Assembly (NCBI RefSeq): GCF_005517195.1
Contig: NZ_CP040244.1
Coordinates: 1,134,001-1,198,000, forward strand
DNA from: Streptomyces vilmorinianum
GTDB lineage: Bacteria > Actinomycetota > Actinomycetes > Streptomycetales > Streptomycetaceae
DNA length: 64,000 nt
Direction: 5' to 3'
The notes under the pieces are model-generated. The model made no database searches, had not been told where the DNA came from, and worked only from the letters and a program-made list of their open reading frames with translations. Of the stretch, positions 33,700 through 42,560 are shown piece after piece. The translations under genes were made by a program, and so were the position numbers. Each line of letters starts with the position of its first letter. Position 1 is the stretch's first letter.

Positions 33700-35235
33700 A
33701 TGCCGATCACCGGCATATCCCGTCGCACCGTGCTCGCCGCCGCAGGCGCCACCACCGCCCTCGCCGCCACGGGCGCCGTCACCGCGCCCGCCGCCCACGC
33801 CGCCTCCCCCACGCTCCCGAACGGCACGAGCAAGGACAAGGTGCTCGTCGTCGGCATGGACGGCGTGCGCCACGACAGGATCGACGCCGCCAAGGCCCCC
33901 ACCCTCAAGTCCCTGATGGCGAACGGGACGTACGGCCTCTCCCTGCTCTACGCCAACCCGATGGCCGCGACCTCGTCCGGCCCCGGCTGGTCCACGATCT
34001 CCACCGGCGTCTGGCCCGACAAGCACGGCGTGAAGGACAACACCTTCACCGGCAAGAACTACGCGGCCTACCCCGGATTCCTGGCCCGGCTGGGCCAGAT
34101 CCGCCCCGACCTCTCGCTCTTCGCCGCCGTCGACTGGCCCGAGCTGGACACCCACGGCACGGTCACCCCCGGCGCCGACGCCAAGCTCGTCTACAACAAC
34201 AACTACGCCGTCAACGACAAGGTGATCACCGACATCACCGAGGACATCCTCCGCAACCAGAACCCGGACGTCCTCTTCGTCTACTTCGGCGAGACCGACG
34301 CGGCCGGCCACAGCTACGGCGCCGCCAGCCGGCGCTACCTCGACGCCATCGACGTCCAGGACGGCTACCTCGGCCGGCTGCTGACCGCGATCAAGGCCCG
34401 CCCCGCCTACGCGACCGAGCGCTGGACCGTCATCGTCACCACCGACCACGGCCACACCGACGCCGGCGGCCACGGAGGCTCCGCCATCGAGGAGCGCCGC
34501 ACCTTCGTCCTCGCCCAGGGCCCCGGGATCGCCGCCGGCGCCCGCCCCATCGACACCCGGCTCGTCGACGTCGCCGCCACCGTCTTCCACCAGCTCGGCA
34601 TCGTCCCCGCCGCCTCCTGGGGCCTGGACGGCAAACCGATCCAGCAGCGCTCCACCGACCCCTTCGACGCGCTCCACGGATCGCTGAGCACCCGCGTCGA
34701 CGAGACCGGCATCCCCACCGGCGTCCTCGGCTTCACCCACACCGCGCCCAGCGGCTGGTCCGTCATCAACAACGCCATGGGCACCGGCGGCATGGCCGAG
34801 TGGCGCGGCTGGGCCTTCGCCACCGACGAGTTCTGGTCCCGCACCCAGCGCGACCAGTCCCGTGAGCTCAACGTCCGCGCCCGCGGCGTCTTCGCCGTCG
34901 CCGACTCCGACGAGTGGGCCGACAAGTCCTTCTCCGGTACGTACGACTCGACCCTGGTCACGCCCGCGTACGGCGTCTCCGGCGCGACCCGGGTCACCCT
35001 GGACTTCACCACGTTCTACCGCCAGGAGGGCAGCCAGACCGCCCAGGTCCTCGCCTCCTTCAACGGCGGTACGCCGACCGTCGTCAAGAGCTACACCTCC
35101 GACGTCGTCTCCCAGCCGCAGTCGCTCACCGTCAACGTCCCCTCCGGGGCGTCCAGTGTGAGCTTCCGCTTCCGCTACACCGGGTCCAACAACTGGTACT
35201 GGGTGATCGACGGGGTCAAGGTCACGGCTTCCTGA
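33700..35235 (+). CDS. Tat-exported alkaline phosphatase superfamily hydrolase (nucleotide pyrophosphatase/phosphodiesterase type)
   Basis: 511 residues. The twin-arginine signal SRRTVLAAAGATTALA ends near AHA (residue about 34). Metal and catalytic elements are VVGMDGVRHDRID, SGPGWSTISTGVWPDKHGV, GETDAAGHSYG and TTDHGHTDAGGHGG. The C-terminal 110 residues look like a beta-sandwich, possibly carbohydrate-binding. GGAGG precedes the ATG by 8 bases. Its shared operator suggests it releases phosphate or a phosphonate from an ester outside the cell, feeding the importer; that substrate is inference. Confidence 0.9.
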   Translation: MPITGISRRTVLAAAGATTALAATGAVTAPAAHAASPTLPNGTSKDKVLVVGMDGVRHDRIDAAKAPTLKSLMANGTYGLSLLYANPMAATSSGPGWSTISTGVWPDKHGVKDNTFTGKNYAAYPGFLARLGQIRPDLSLFAAVDWPELDTHGTVTPGADAKLVYNNNYAVNDKVITDITEDILRNQNPDVLFVYFGETDAAGHSYGAASRRYLDAIDVQDGYLGRLLTAIKARPAYATERWTVIVTTDHGHTDAGGHGGSAIEERRTFVLAQGPGIAAGARPIDTRLVDVAATVFHQLGIVPAASWGLDGKPIQQRSTDPFDALHGSLSTRVDETGIPTGVLGFTHTAPSGWSVINNAMGTGGMAEWRGWAFATDEFWSRTQRDQSRELNVRARGVFAVADSDEWADKSFSGTYDSTLVTPAYGVSGATRVTLDFTTFYRQEGSQTAQVLASFNGGTPTVVKSYTSDVVSQPQSLTVNVPSGASSVSFRFRYTGSNNWYWVIDGVKVTAS

Positions 35236-35240
35236 TTAGG

Positions 35241-35278
35241 CTGGGGGCGTCGCCACAGCGCTGTCGCGGCGCCCCCAG
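35241..35278 (+). terminator. Stem-loop terminator after the phosphatase gene
   Basis: CTGGGGGCG pairs with CGCCCCCAG across a 20-base loop that can itself fold (CAGCGCTG). It follows the phosphatase stop by 5 bases. Confidence 0.7.
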
Positions 35279-35317
35279 CACACCGCACGATTTCTGTACG
35301 GCAGGAGTCCGACGCAC

Positions 35318-36097
35318 ATGGCAGAGCGCAAGCCGATCGAATCCTGGCTCACCGACATGGACGGCGTCCTCATTCACGAGGGCGTTCCCATCCCCGGCGC
35401 CGACGCGTTCATCAAGAAGCTGCGGGAGACCGGGAAGCCGTTCCTGGTGCTCACCAACAACTCGATCTACACCGCCCGCGACCTGCACGCCCGCCTCGCC
35501 CGCATGGGCCTGGAGGTGCCGGTGGAGAACATCTGGACCTCGGCGCTCGCGACCGCCAAGTTCCTGGACGACCAGCGCCCCGGCGGCACCGCGTACGTCA
35601 TCGGCGAGGCCGGACTGACCACCGCGCTGCACGACATCGGCTACGTCCTGACCGACCACGACCCCGACTACGTGGTCCTCGGCGAGACGCGTACGTACTC
35701 CTTCGAGGCCATGACCAAGGCCGTCAGGCTCATCAACGCCGGCGCCCGGTTCATCTGCACCAACCCCGACGAGACCGGCCCGTCCCTGGAGGGCCCGCTG
35801 CCGGCCACCGGCTCGGTCGCCGCCCTCATCACGAAGGCCACCGGCAAGGAGCCGTACTTCGCGGGCAAGCCGAACCCGCTGATGATGCGCACCGGCCTCA
35901 ACGCCATCGGAGCGCACTCCGAGACCAGCGCCATGATCGGCGACCGGATGGACACCGACATCCTGGCCGGCCTGGAGGCGGGCATGCAGACCTTCCTGGT
36001 GCTCACCGGTCTGACGTCGCAGGCGGAGATCGACCGCTTCCCGTTCCGGCCCTCCAAGATCGTCGACTCGATCGCCGACCTTGTGGACCGCGTCTAG
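35318..36097 (+). CDS. HAD-IIA family hydrolase (NagD-like)
   Basis: 259 residues. HAD motif I WLTDMDGVLIHEG, motif II VLTNNS, then a type C2 cap (about residues 80-190), FAGKPNPLMM with the catalytic Lys, and MIGDRMDTDILAGLEAGM (motif IV). It dephosphorylates small phosphorylated metabolites; the substrate is unknown. Separated from the phosphonate cluster by a terminator, so probably independent of it. Confidence 0.92.
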   Translation: MAERKPIESWLTDMDGVLIHEGVPIPGADAFIKKLRETGKPFLVLTNNSIYTARDLHARLARMGLEVPVENIWTSALATAKFLDDQRPGGTAYVIGEAGLTTALHDIGYVLTDHDPDYVVLGETRTYSFEAMTKAVRLINAGARFICTNPDETGPSLEGPLPATGSVAALITKATGKEPYFAGKPNPLMMRTGLNAIGAHSETSAMIGDRMDTDILAGLEAGMQTFLVLTGLTSQAEIDRFPFRPSKIVDSIADLVDRV

Positions 36098-36189
36098 CGC
36101 GTCCAGCGCGTCTGGAAAGCCCCTGGTCGGACCCCTGCGGATGCGAGAAGGCCAGAACCGGGTGACCCTGCCAGTATCAGGAGGTCACG

Positions 36190-36855
36190 ATGCGTTCAGG
36201 TCCCATTGCTCTCCGTGCCGCAGGGGCTGCGGCCCTGCTGGTACTGGCACCGGCGGCCGGTACCGCCTACGCCGGCGACGGGGTGAAGGTCACCGTCACC
36301 CCGTCCACCGCCGCGCCGGGCGCCGATGTCGACATCCGCGTCCAGGGCTGCAAGGGCACGACCGGTGTCGCCAGGTCCCAGGCCTTCGTCGCCGACGCCG
36401 AGCTCACCGGCCGTGACGGCGGCGACTTCCCGCTGTTCGGCGACACCACCGTCAAGTCGGGCCTGGAGAAGGGCACGTACAAGGTCAGTGTGACCTGCGA
36501 CGGCCGGGAGCATCGTGACGTCGGCCTGATCCGCGTCCAGCACCGCAAGCCCGAGCCGACGCACCAGCCGACGCATCAACCGACGCATCAGCCCACCCAT
36601 CAGCCCACCCACCAACCGACGCACCGGCCCACCCAGCACGCGAGCCCGATCGCCCCGGTCCGGGCCGGGGGCGGCGGTGCGGCCCTCGCGGTCCAGGCTC
36701 CGGCCGCACCGGGCGTCGCGCAGACCACCAGCGCGAACGGCCTCGGCACCCCGTACACCCTGGTCGGCCTGGGCCTCGCCGCCATCGCCGCCGTGGCCGT
36801 CGCCTTCCGCAGCGCACGCCGCCGCCGTACGGGCTCGGCCCCGGGCACGGACTGA
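36190..36855 (+). CDS. Secreted membrane-anchored protein with PTHQ repeats
   Basis: 221 residues. Signal peptide ending near AYA (residue about 29), a beta-rich domain of about 85 residues with one Cys pair (QGCKG, VTCDG), then six to seven PTHQ repeats, a Gly/Ala region, and a C-terminal membrane helix with the basic tail RSARRRRTG. There is no clear LPxTG before the helix. Five bases separate it from the class F sortase gene, so it is probably its partner or is anchored by its own helix. Confidence 0.75.
   Translation: MRSGPIALRAAGAAALLVLAPAAGTAYAGDGVKVTVTPSTAAPGADVDIRVQGCKGTTGVARSQAFVADAELTGRDGGDFPLFGDTTVKSGLEKGTYKVSVTCDGREHRDVGLIRVQHRKPEPTHQPTHQPTHQPTHQPTHQPTHRPTQHASPIAPVRAGGGGAALAVQAPAAPGVAQTTSANGLGTPYTLVGLGLAAIAAVAVAFRSARRRRTGSAPGTD
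36557..36636 (+). repeat. 12-base coding repeat (PTHQ units)
   Basis: About six and a half copies of a 12-base unit of the form CCGACGCAYCAR, encoding Pro-Thr-His-Gln. Third positions vary between copies, so it is older than the CCCACCACC array. Confidence 0.85.
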
Positions 36856-36860
36856 CGGCC

Positions 36861-37529
36861 GTGTCCTCCGCGCCCCGCCCGGCGGGCAGCGGGCGGATGT
36901 CGACCGGGGTGGCCTGGGCCGTCCTGCTCCTCGGGCTCTCGCTCTGGGGCCGCGAGATCGCCGACGGGCCCGGTGGCGCCTCGGCCCCGACCACCGGTGA
37001 CATCGCCGCGGTCGGCCGCCCGCTCGGCGCCCCCCTGCCGCCCGCCCACCGCCCCATGAACCCCGCCGAGCCGCGCCGGGTGGAGATCCCCTCCCTCGGC
37101 ATCGCGGCGCCGGTCGTCGGACGCGGCCTGGACGGTACGGGCGCGGTCGACCCGCCGCCCTTCGAGATGCCGCGCACGGTCGGCTGGTTCCGCACCGGCA
37201 CCCATCCGGGCGCGGCGGGCGCGGCCCTCTTCGTCGGCCATGTCGACACCGCGACCAGGCCGGCCGTCTTCTACGCGCTGAGCTCCGCCCGCCCCGGCGC
37301 CACGGTGAAGGTGACCCGGACGGACGGCTCGATAGCCGTGTTCACCATCGACGACGTCCAGGTCTTCTCGCGCGAGAACTTCGACGCCCGGAAGGTGTAC
37401 GGCCGGCGTCAGGCCGACCGCGCCGAGCTGCGCCTGATCACCTGCGGCGGGACCTTCGACCGCGCGACCGGTACGTACACGGCGAACGTGGTCGTCTCCG
37501 CGTACCTGACGGGAACGGCGAAGGCCTGA
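36861..37529 (+). CDS. Class F sortase
   Basis: 222 residues. N-terminal membrane helix (GVAWAVLLLGLSLWG), then the sortase fold with catalytic His in LFVGHVDT, Cys in LRLITCGGTFD and the usual DRATGTYTANVVVSA end with Arg. GTG 36861 is the only start close to the helix. It lies directly after the PTHQ-repeat gene. Class F sortases are common in actinobacteria; sorting signals and substrates are poorly known. Confidence 0.9.
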   Translation: MSSAPRPAGSGRMSTGVAWAVLLLGLSLWGREIADGPGGASAPTTGDIAAVGRPLGAPLPPAHRPMNPAEPRRVEIPSLGIAAPVVGRGLDGTGAVDPPPFEMPRTVGWFRTGTHPGAAGAALFVGHVDTATRPAVFYALSSARPGATVKVTRTDGSIAVFTIDDVQVFSRENFDARKVYGRRQADRAELRLITCGGTFDRATGTYTANVVVSAYLTGTAKA

Positions 37530-37751
37530 TCACGGCCACGATCGGACCACCGGGCCCGGCCGGCGGGCCACGCCCCGCGCGCCCGACGGCCGGGCCGGTC
37601 CTCGACCGCGGGCGCACGGACTGCGGGAGAAGCCCGGCGCCGCCGCGGGAGGTTCGGGTTCCGCAACTCTAGAACGGGCGTCCGGTCCCGGCCCAGATCT
37701 CCTCCGCACGACCGGGGAGATGGCCGATTCCGTACGGGAGTTGGATGAACG

Positions 37752-37790
37752 AGTAGAGGCCCCCTCGCCGATGGTGAGGGGGCCTCTACT
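37752..37790 (-). terminator. Terminator of tRNA-Lys copy 1
   Basis: AGTAGAGGCCCCCTC pairs perfectly with GAGGGGGCCTCTACT around a 9-base loop, just beyond the tRNA 3' end. Confidence 0.85.
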
Positions 37791-37795
37791 GTGCG

Positions 37796-37869
37796 TGCGC
37801 CGCCAGGGACTCGAACCCCGGACCCGCTGATTAAGAGTCAGCTGCTCTAACCAACTGAGCTAGCGGCGC
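37796..37869 (-). tRNA. tRNA-Lys (anticodon CTT), copy 1
   Basis: 74-base cloverleaf read on the minus strand: acceptor GCGCCGC/GCGGCGC with A discriminator, D-arm GCTCAGTTGGTTAGAGC, anticodon loop CTCTTAA and T-arm with GGTTCGAGTCC. CCA is not encoded. Identical copies lie at 46372-46445 and 57228-57301. Confidence 0.97.
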
Positions 37870-38053
37870 CTGCTGACCTGCATAACTCTACCCGACGTCC
37901 GAGGGTGCTCCTGACCATTACCGATCGCCCCCGGCCTGTCGGATGGTCCTTTCGTAGCTTCGATCCGTCAAAATGCGATTTGTCCAGACAGTTGAGACAC
38001 TGGCGCCCGTGCACCAGCGCCAAAAGATCTTGACGAGTGTGGAGGGGAATCGC

Positions 38054-39424
38054 ATGAGTGTGCCGGTCTTCGAGGAGTTCGAGCCCGCGGCCGACTGCGG
38101 CTGCGCGGGCTGCGCCCAGCAGCGGCGCGATCATGCCCTTGGCCTGCCCGTACGGGCAGGCGGTCACCCGGCGGCGCACGGAGCGCGCCGCGCGCTGGTC
38201 CTGGTGACCGCGGCAGGCGTGGTCCTCGGCGGCGGGGGAGTGAGCGCGCTCGCCCGGCCGTCCGACCCGGCGGCGCCCGTCACCCCGGCGGACCTGACGT
38301 CGGAGACGGGTGCGGGCGCGGCGGCCACGGCCGCCGTACCCGGCCCCGACACCCCCCAGGGCGGCACCGGCCCGCTGCACGGAGCCCCCGGCCCCGGCGC
38401 GCAGCCGTCCCCCGTCGCCACTCCGACGACCAGTCAGATCACCACCCAGTCCCTGCGGAAGACCACCCGCGCCGAGATCATCAACCGCGCGAAGCGGTGG
38501 GTGAACGCCCAGGTCCCGTACTCGATGGAGAGGTACTGGTCCGACGGCTACCGCCAGGACTGCTCCGGCTACATCTCGATGGCGTGGAACCTGCGCGCCA
38601 ACGAGTGGACCGGCAGCCTCGACCGCTTCGGCGAGCGGATCGACCGCACGGAGCTCCAGCCCGGCGACATCCTGCTCTTCCACAACCCGGCCAATCCGAC
38701 CAAGGGCTCGCACGTCACGATCTTCGGCGGCTGGACGGACTACACCCACACCTCGTACATCGCGTACGAGCAGACCAAGCCGCGCACCCGCCGGCAGGCC
38801 ACGCCGCTGGCGTACTGGAGCTACTCCGACCGCTACACGGCCTACCGGTACCGGGGCGTGGTGAGCGGCGGCAGCGCCGGCTCGACCACGACGGCGACGC
38901 CGTATCCGGGCTCGGCGATGTTCGGGCCGGGCGCGAACAACGCGTACGTCACCCAGCTCGGGCGGCTGCTCGTCCAGCGCGGCGGCAAGGCGTACTACAG
39001 CACGGGCCCCGGCCCGCGCTGGGGCGAGGCGGACCGGCGGGCGACCCAGGCGTTCCAGCGGGCGCAGGGCTGGAAGGGCAAGGAGGCGGACGGGATGCCC
39101 GGGCCGCATACCTGGCGCCTTCTGGTGGCGGGCCAGGGCAGGAGCATCGGCGGTTCGAGTGGTTCGGGCGGGTCAAGCGCCCATGTGGCGGGGTTCCCCG
39201 GGCGTGGCTACTTCCGTCCGGGCCAATCCAACGCATATGTGGAGAAGCTGGGCAAACAGCTGGTGAAGCGGGGCTACGGCAAGCACTACCTGTCGGGTCC
39301 CGGTCCGCGCTGGAGCGAGGCGGACCGTCGCAGTGTCGAAGCGTTCCAGCGGGCACAGGGATGGCGCGGCGGCGCGGCCGACGGCTACCCGGGCCCGGAG
39401 ACCTGGCGGCGCTTGTTCCGATGA
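38054..39424 (+). CDS. NlpC/P60-like cell-wall protein with two peptidoglycan-binding domains
   Basis: 456 residues. The N-terminus carries a Cys cluster (CGCAGC, 15-20) and a hydrophobic segment (about 47-67). The central domain (about 140-290) has RQDCSGYISMAWN with Cys170 and KGSHVTIFGGW with His220, the Cys-His pair of NlpC/P60-type amidases. Two C-terminal peptidoglycan-binding modules each end in a WRxL motif. ATG 38054 follows GGAGGGGAATCGC; the longer reading from 37973 lacks such a site. It probably cleaves or binds wall peptides outside the membrane. Confidence 0.85.
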   Translation: MSVPVFEEFEPAADCGCAGCAQQRRDHALGLPVRAGGHPAAHGARRALVLVTAAGVVLGGGGVSALARPSDPAAPVTPADLTSETGAGAAATAAVPGPDTPQGGTGPLHGAPGPGAQPSPVATPTTSQITTQSLRKTTRAEIINRAKRWVNAQVPYSMERYWSDGYRQDCSGYISMAWNLRANEWTGSLDRFGERIDRTELQPGDILLFHNPANPTKGSHVTIFGGWTDYTHTSYIAYEQTKPRTRRQATPLAYWSYSDRYTAYRYRGVVSGGSAGSTTTATPYPGSAMFGPGANNAYVTQLGRLLVQRGGKAYYSTGPGPRWGEADRRATQAFQRAQGWKGKEADGMPGPHTWRLLVAGQGRSIGGSSGSGGSSAHVAGFPGRGYFRPGQSNAYVEKLGKQLVKRGYGKHYLSGPGPRWSEADRRSVEAFQRAQGWRGGAADGYPGPETWRRLFR

Positions 39425-39448
39425 CCCCGAGAGCATGAGGTGGACCCC

Positions 39449-41815
39449 ATGACCGCATCGACCCCAACCCCCGACTCGGGCGCGGCGGCGAGCCGCGACG
39501 CGGCCCGCACGGCCCGCCGCCTGACGGACGAGCTCCGCGCGCGCCCGAGACCGTCGACCGTCGCCGGTACGGGGCCGACTCCGCCGGGCCCCGCGGCCGG
39601 TCCCGCGGTCGGTCCTGCGGTCGGCCCTGCGGGGGAGCGGGTGGGCCCGTCCGCCGCCCAGCCCCCGGCCGCGCCCGCCGCCCCGACCGCCCCGGAGCCC
39701 CGGCTCGTCACGCCGAGCGCCTTGGGCGGTCGGGAGCTGCGGCCGGGTACGCCGACCGCGGCTTCGACCCGTACGCCGGATGCGCTTCGGTCCGTCACCC
39801 CGACCGGCTCGGGCGGCGCGGAATCCCGGCCCGGTACGCCGACCGGCTCGGGCGTGACCGCGTTGGGTGGTCCCGAGCTTCGCTCCGGTACGCCGACCGG
39901 TTCGGGTGCGACAGCTCTGGGTGGTCCGGAGTCCCGGCCCGGTACGCCGGTCGGCCTGGGCGCGACCGCGTTGGGTGGTCCAGAGCTTCGCTCCGGTACG
40001 CCGACCGGTTCGGGTGCGACAGCTCTGGGTGGTCCGGAGTCCCGGCCCGGTACGCCGGTCGGCCTGGGCGTGACCGCGTTGGGGGGTCGGGAGCTGCGGC
40101 CCGGTGTGCCGACCGCGGCTTCGGTCGGTCCGGTCCTTCGGGCCGGTACGCCGACGGCCCCCGCAGGGTCGGCCGCGGCGACCCTTCCGGGTGCGTCGTC
40201 CGCTCCGGGCGCGCCGGGGGCCTGGTCCGATGACTCGGGTCCGTCCGTCGCGCGTGGGCCGGATGGGCTTCGGTCCGTCATCCCGACCGGCTCGGGCGGC
40301 CCGGAGTCCCGGCCCGGTGCGCCGACCGGCCTTGGCGCGACGGCCTTGGGCGGCCCGGAGCTTCGCTCCGGTACCCCGATCGGCTCGGGCGGCCCGGAGT
40401 CCCGCCTCGTCACGCCGACCGGCCTTGGCGCGACCGCGTTGGGCGGTCGGGAGCTGCGGCCGGGTACGCCGACCGCGGCTTCGGTCGGTCCGAGCGAGGT
40501 GGGCGAACACCCCGTGGGCTCCGGCGAAAGCGCCGCGCCCCCGGTGGACGCGCCCGGAGGCGTGCCCGATCTTCGGCGGATCGTCGGGGCCGGGGTGCGG
40601 GTCGTCGCCGTGCCGGTGGCCGCCGACATGAAGGCGCAGGCGCAGACCCTGCCCCCACCCCAGACCCCACCCCAGACCCAGCCCCCGACGCAGACCCAGG
40701 CCCGCCCCTCCGTCCGGCGCAGGACCGTGATCGGGGCCGAGACGACCGGGTCGATCCCCGTGCACCTGCTCTTCCGGGAGGAGCCGGACGACGACGGCGG
40801 CCCGGACACCGTCGCCATGGCACCCCCGGTGCCGGCCGCGTCCCCCACCCCCAAGGCCGTCATCCCCGCCCCCACCCGCTCCCATCCCGCCCGCCCCGCC
40901 CCCACGGCCGACCCCAAGCTCGTCGAGCGCGACGGCCCCGTCCTGCCCGGGTGGATCGGGGTCGTCGCCGGGATGCTGGCGCTCGCCGGGTGCGCGGCCG
41001 TCCTGTGGTGGACCGGGGCCGTGCCCGAGCAGCTCGCCCGGATGCTCCGGCTGCCCCCGCGTCCGTACCACGGCATCCACCTCGGACAGTGGGCCCTCCT
41101 CGCCCTCGGCGTGCTCATCACCCTCTTCTCCTTCGGCGGTCTCGGCCGCGGCCGCGTCGGCTACGCCTGGGTCCTCACCCTCTTCGGCGACTACCGCGGC
41201 AGCGTCCGCCGCACCGGTCTCGTCTGGATGAGCCCCCTCCTCCTGCGCCGCCGCGTCGACGTCCGCCTGCGCCACTGGCGCAGCGAGCCGCTCTCCGCGG
41301 TGGACGCCAAGGGCACCGCCCTCCATGTCGTCGTCCTCGTCGTCTGGCGCATCCGGGACACCGTCCGCGCCGCGCTCGGTGTCGACGGGCACGAGGAGTA
41401 CCTGCGCGAGCAGGTCGAGGCGGCGATGGCCCGGGTCCTGTCCCAGCTTCCGGCGGACGCCTTCCACGAGGACGCCCCGACCCTGCGCGACGCGGAGGCC
41501 GTCGGCGAGGCCCTGACCCGGATGATCTCCGCGGAGTGCGCCCCGGTGGGGATCGACGTGTTCTCGGCGCAGCCGACCCGGATCGAGTACGCCCCCGAGA
41601 TCGCGGCCGCGATGCAGCGGCGCCGGATCGCCGCGATCGACGCCAAGCACCGGGACAGCGTGCTGACCTCCGTCGTGGACGCGGTGGACGACGTGGTCCA
41701 CCGGCTGACCACGCGTGGTCTCGTCGAGCTGGACGACTACGAGCGCAAGGCGCTGGTCAAGGACCTGACCGTGGCGTTCTACACCGGCCGCACGGCCTCC
41801 GGAGAAGGCGCGTGA
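39449..41815 (+). CDS. SPFH/band-7 domain membrane protein with tandem repeat N-terminus
   Basis: 788 residues. Residues about 1-370 are disordered and repetitive; residues 136-208 hold two 36-residue repeats of the GGPELRSGTPTGSG and GGPESRPGTPVGLG type, with looser copies on both sides. Two membrane helices follow near 499-520 and 545-567. The C-terminal SPFH domain (about 570-770) has GYAWVLTLFGDYRGSVRRTGLVW, VDAKGTALHVVVLVVWRI and DVFSAQPTRIEYAPEIAAAMQRRRIAAIDAK. Such proteins scaffold membrane complexes. ATG 39449 is preferred over GTG 39440 for spacing from GAGG. It begins 24 bases after the preceding gene. Confidence 0.85.
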   Translation: MTASTPTPDSGAAASRDAARTARRLTDELRARPRPSTVAGTGPTPPGPAAGPAVGPAVGPAGERVGPSAAQPPAAPAAPTAPEPRLVTPSALGGRELRPGTPTAASTRTPDALRSVTPTGSGGAESRPGTPTGSGVTALGGPELRSGTPTGSGATALGGPESRPGTPVGLGATALGGPELRSGTPTGSGATALGGPESRPGTPVGLGVTALGGRELRPGVPTAASVGPVLRAGTPTAPAGSAAATLPGASSAPGAPGAWSDDSGPSVARGPDGLRSVIPTGSGGPESRPGAPTGLGATALGGPELRSGTPIGSGGPESRLVTPTGLGATALGGRELRPGTPTAASVGPSEVGEHPVGSGESAAPPVDAPGGVPDLRRIVGAGVRVVAVPVAADMKAQAQTLPPPQTPPQTQPPTQTQARPSVRRRTVIGAETTGSIPVHLLFREEPDDDGGPDTVAMAPPVPAASPTPKAVIPAPTRSHPARPAPTADPKLVERDGPVLPGWIGVVAGMLALAGCAAVLWWTGAVPEQLARMLRLPPRPYHGIHLGQWALLALGVLITLFSFGGLGRGRVGYAWVLTLFGDYRGSVRRTGLVWMSPLLLRRRVDVRLRHWRSEPLSAVDAKGTALHVVVLVVWRIRDTVRAALGVDGHEEYLREQVEAAMARVLSQLPADAFHEDAPTLRDAEAVGEALTRMISAECAPVGIDVFSAQPTRIEYAPEIAAAMQRRRIAAIDAKHRDSVLTSVVDAVDDVVHRLTTRGLVELDDYERKALVKDLTVAFYTGRTASGEGA
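39856..40090 (+). repeat. 108-base coding tandem repeat
   Basis: Copies start at 39856, 39964 and (partial) 40072 with a period of exactly 108 bases and only a few differences. Related, more diverged units extend from about 39710 to 40480. Each unit encodes 36 residues made of two 18-residue halves. Confidence 0.9.
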
Positions 41816-41857
41816 CCGGTCTGGACACGGCCAACTTCCGTCAATACCTTGTTACTT

Positions 41858-41867
41858 GGTCTAGACC
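41858..41867. promoter_or_regulatory. DasR-type operator before the LPMO gene
   Basis: A perfect palindrome GGTCTAGACC within ACTTGGTCTAGACCGGAA, about 100 bases before the start codon. It matches the known core of DasR sites, which control chitin and N-acetylglucosamine genes in Streptomyces. Confidence 0.85.
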
Positions 41868-41969
41868 GGAATAGGCACTACCGCAGAACCACCGCAGAAC
41901 TACCGCACCACCACCGCACGCGTGCAGCACGGGTCACAGAACTCCCCCACGTTCACCTGGAGCGACAGC

Positions 41970-42560
41970 ATGCGCAAAAAGATAGGCGTGGCGGCGGTGA
42001 CGCTCGGCGTCGCCGGCGCCTCCCTCTTCGCCACGAGCACGGCCAGCAGTCACGGCTACACCGACCTCCCCATCAGCCGCCAGAAGCTCTGCGCCAACGG
42101 CACCGTGACCAACTGCGGCGGCATCCAGTGGGAGCCGCAGTCGGTCGAGGGCCCCAAGGGCTTCCCGGCCGCCGGGCCCGCCGACGGCACGATCTGCGCC
42201 GGCGGCAACTCCCGCTTCGCCCAGCTCGACGACCCCCGGGGCGGCGCCTGGCCCACCACGAGGCTCACCTCGGGCCAGAGCCACACCTTCCGCTGGCAGT
42301 TCACCGCCCGCCACAGCACCACCGACTTCAGGTACTACATCACCAAGAACGGCTGGAACGGCACCCAGAAGCTCACGCGGGCCGCCCTCGACCCGCAGCC
42401 GTTCCTCACCGTCCCGTACAACAACCAGCAGCCGCCGTCCACGCTCTCGCACTCCGGGACCATCCCGGCGGGCAAGACGGGCCGGCATCTGATTCTGGCG
42501 GTCTGGACGATCGCGGACACCGGGAACGCCTTCTACGCGTGCTCGGATGTTCAATTCTGA
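41970..42560 (+). CDS. AA10 lytic polysaccharide monooxygenase (chitin-active)
   Basis: 196 residues. Signal peptide ending SS before His28, which becomes the mature N-terminus; with His115 (TARHST) it forms the copper histidine brace. Other family features are HGYTDLPISRQ, CANG-x-VTNCGGIQWEPQS, the paired Cys residues and the closing WTIADTGNAFYACSDVQF. There is no extra carbohydrate-binding domain. It oxidatively cleaves crystalline chitin outside the cell and works with GH18 chitinases such as the one at 51793. GGAG is 7 bases before the ATG. A DasR site lies upstream. Confidence 0.95.
   Translation: MRKKIGVAAVTLGVAGASLFATSTASSHGYTDLPISRQKLCANGTVTNCGGIQWEPQSVEGPKGFPAAGPADGTICAGGNSRFAQLDDPRGGAWPTTRLTSGQSHTFRWQFTARHSTTDFRYYITKNGWNGTQKLTRAALDPQPFLTVPYNNQQPPSTLSHSGTIPAGKTGRHLILAVWTIADTGNAFYACSDVQF

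Noticed and set aside
37796..37869. tRNA-Lys genes considered as attachment sites for an integrated element
   Set aside because: No integrase, excisionase or repeated tRNA 3' fragment is seen near any of the three copies, and the defence island does not border a tRNA.
39173..41701. 842-codon minus-strand frame
   Set aside because: Antisense to the SPFH gene; its apparent repeats mirror the 108-base coding repeat of the other strand.
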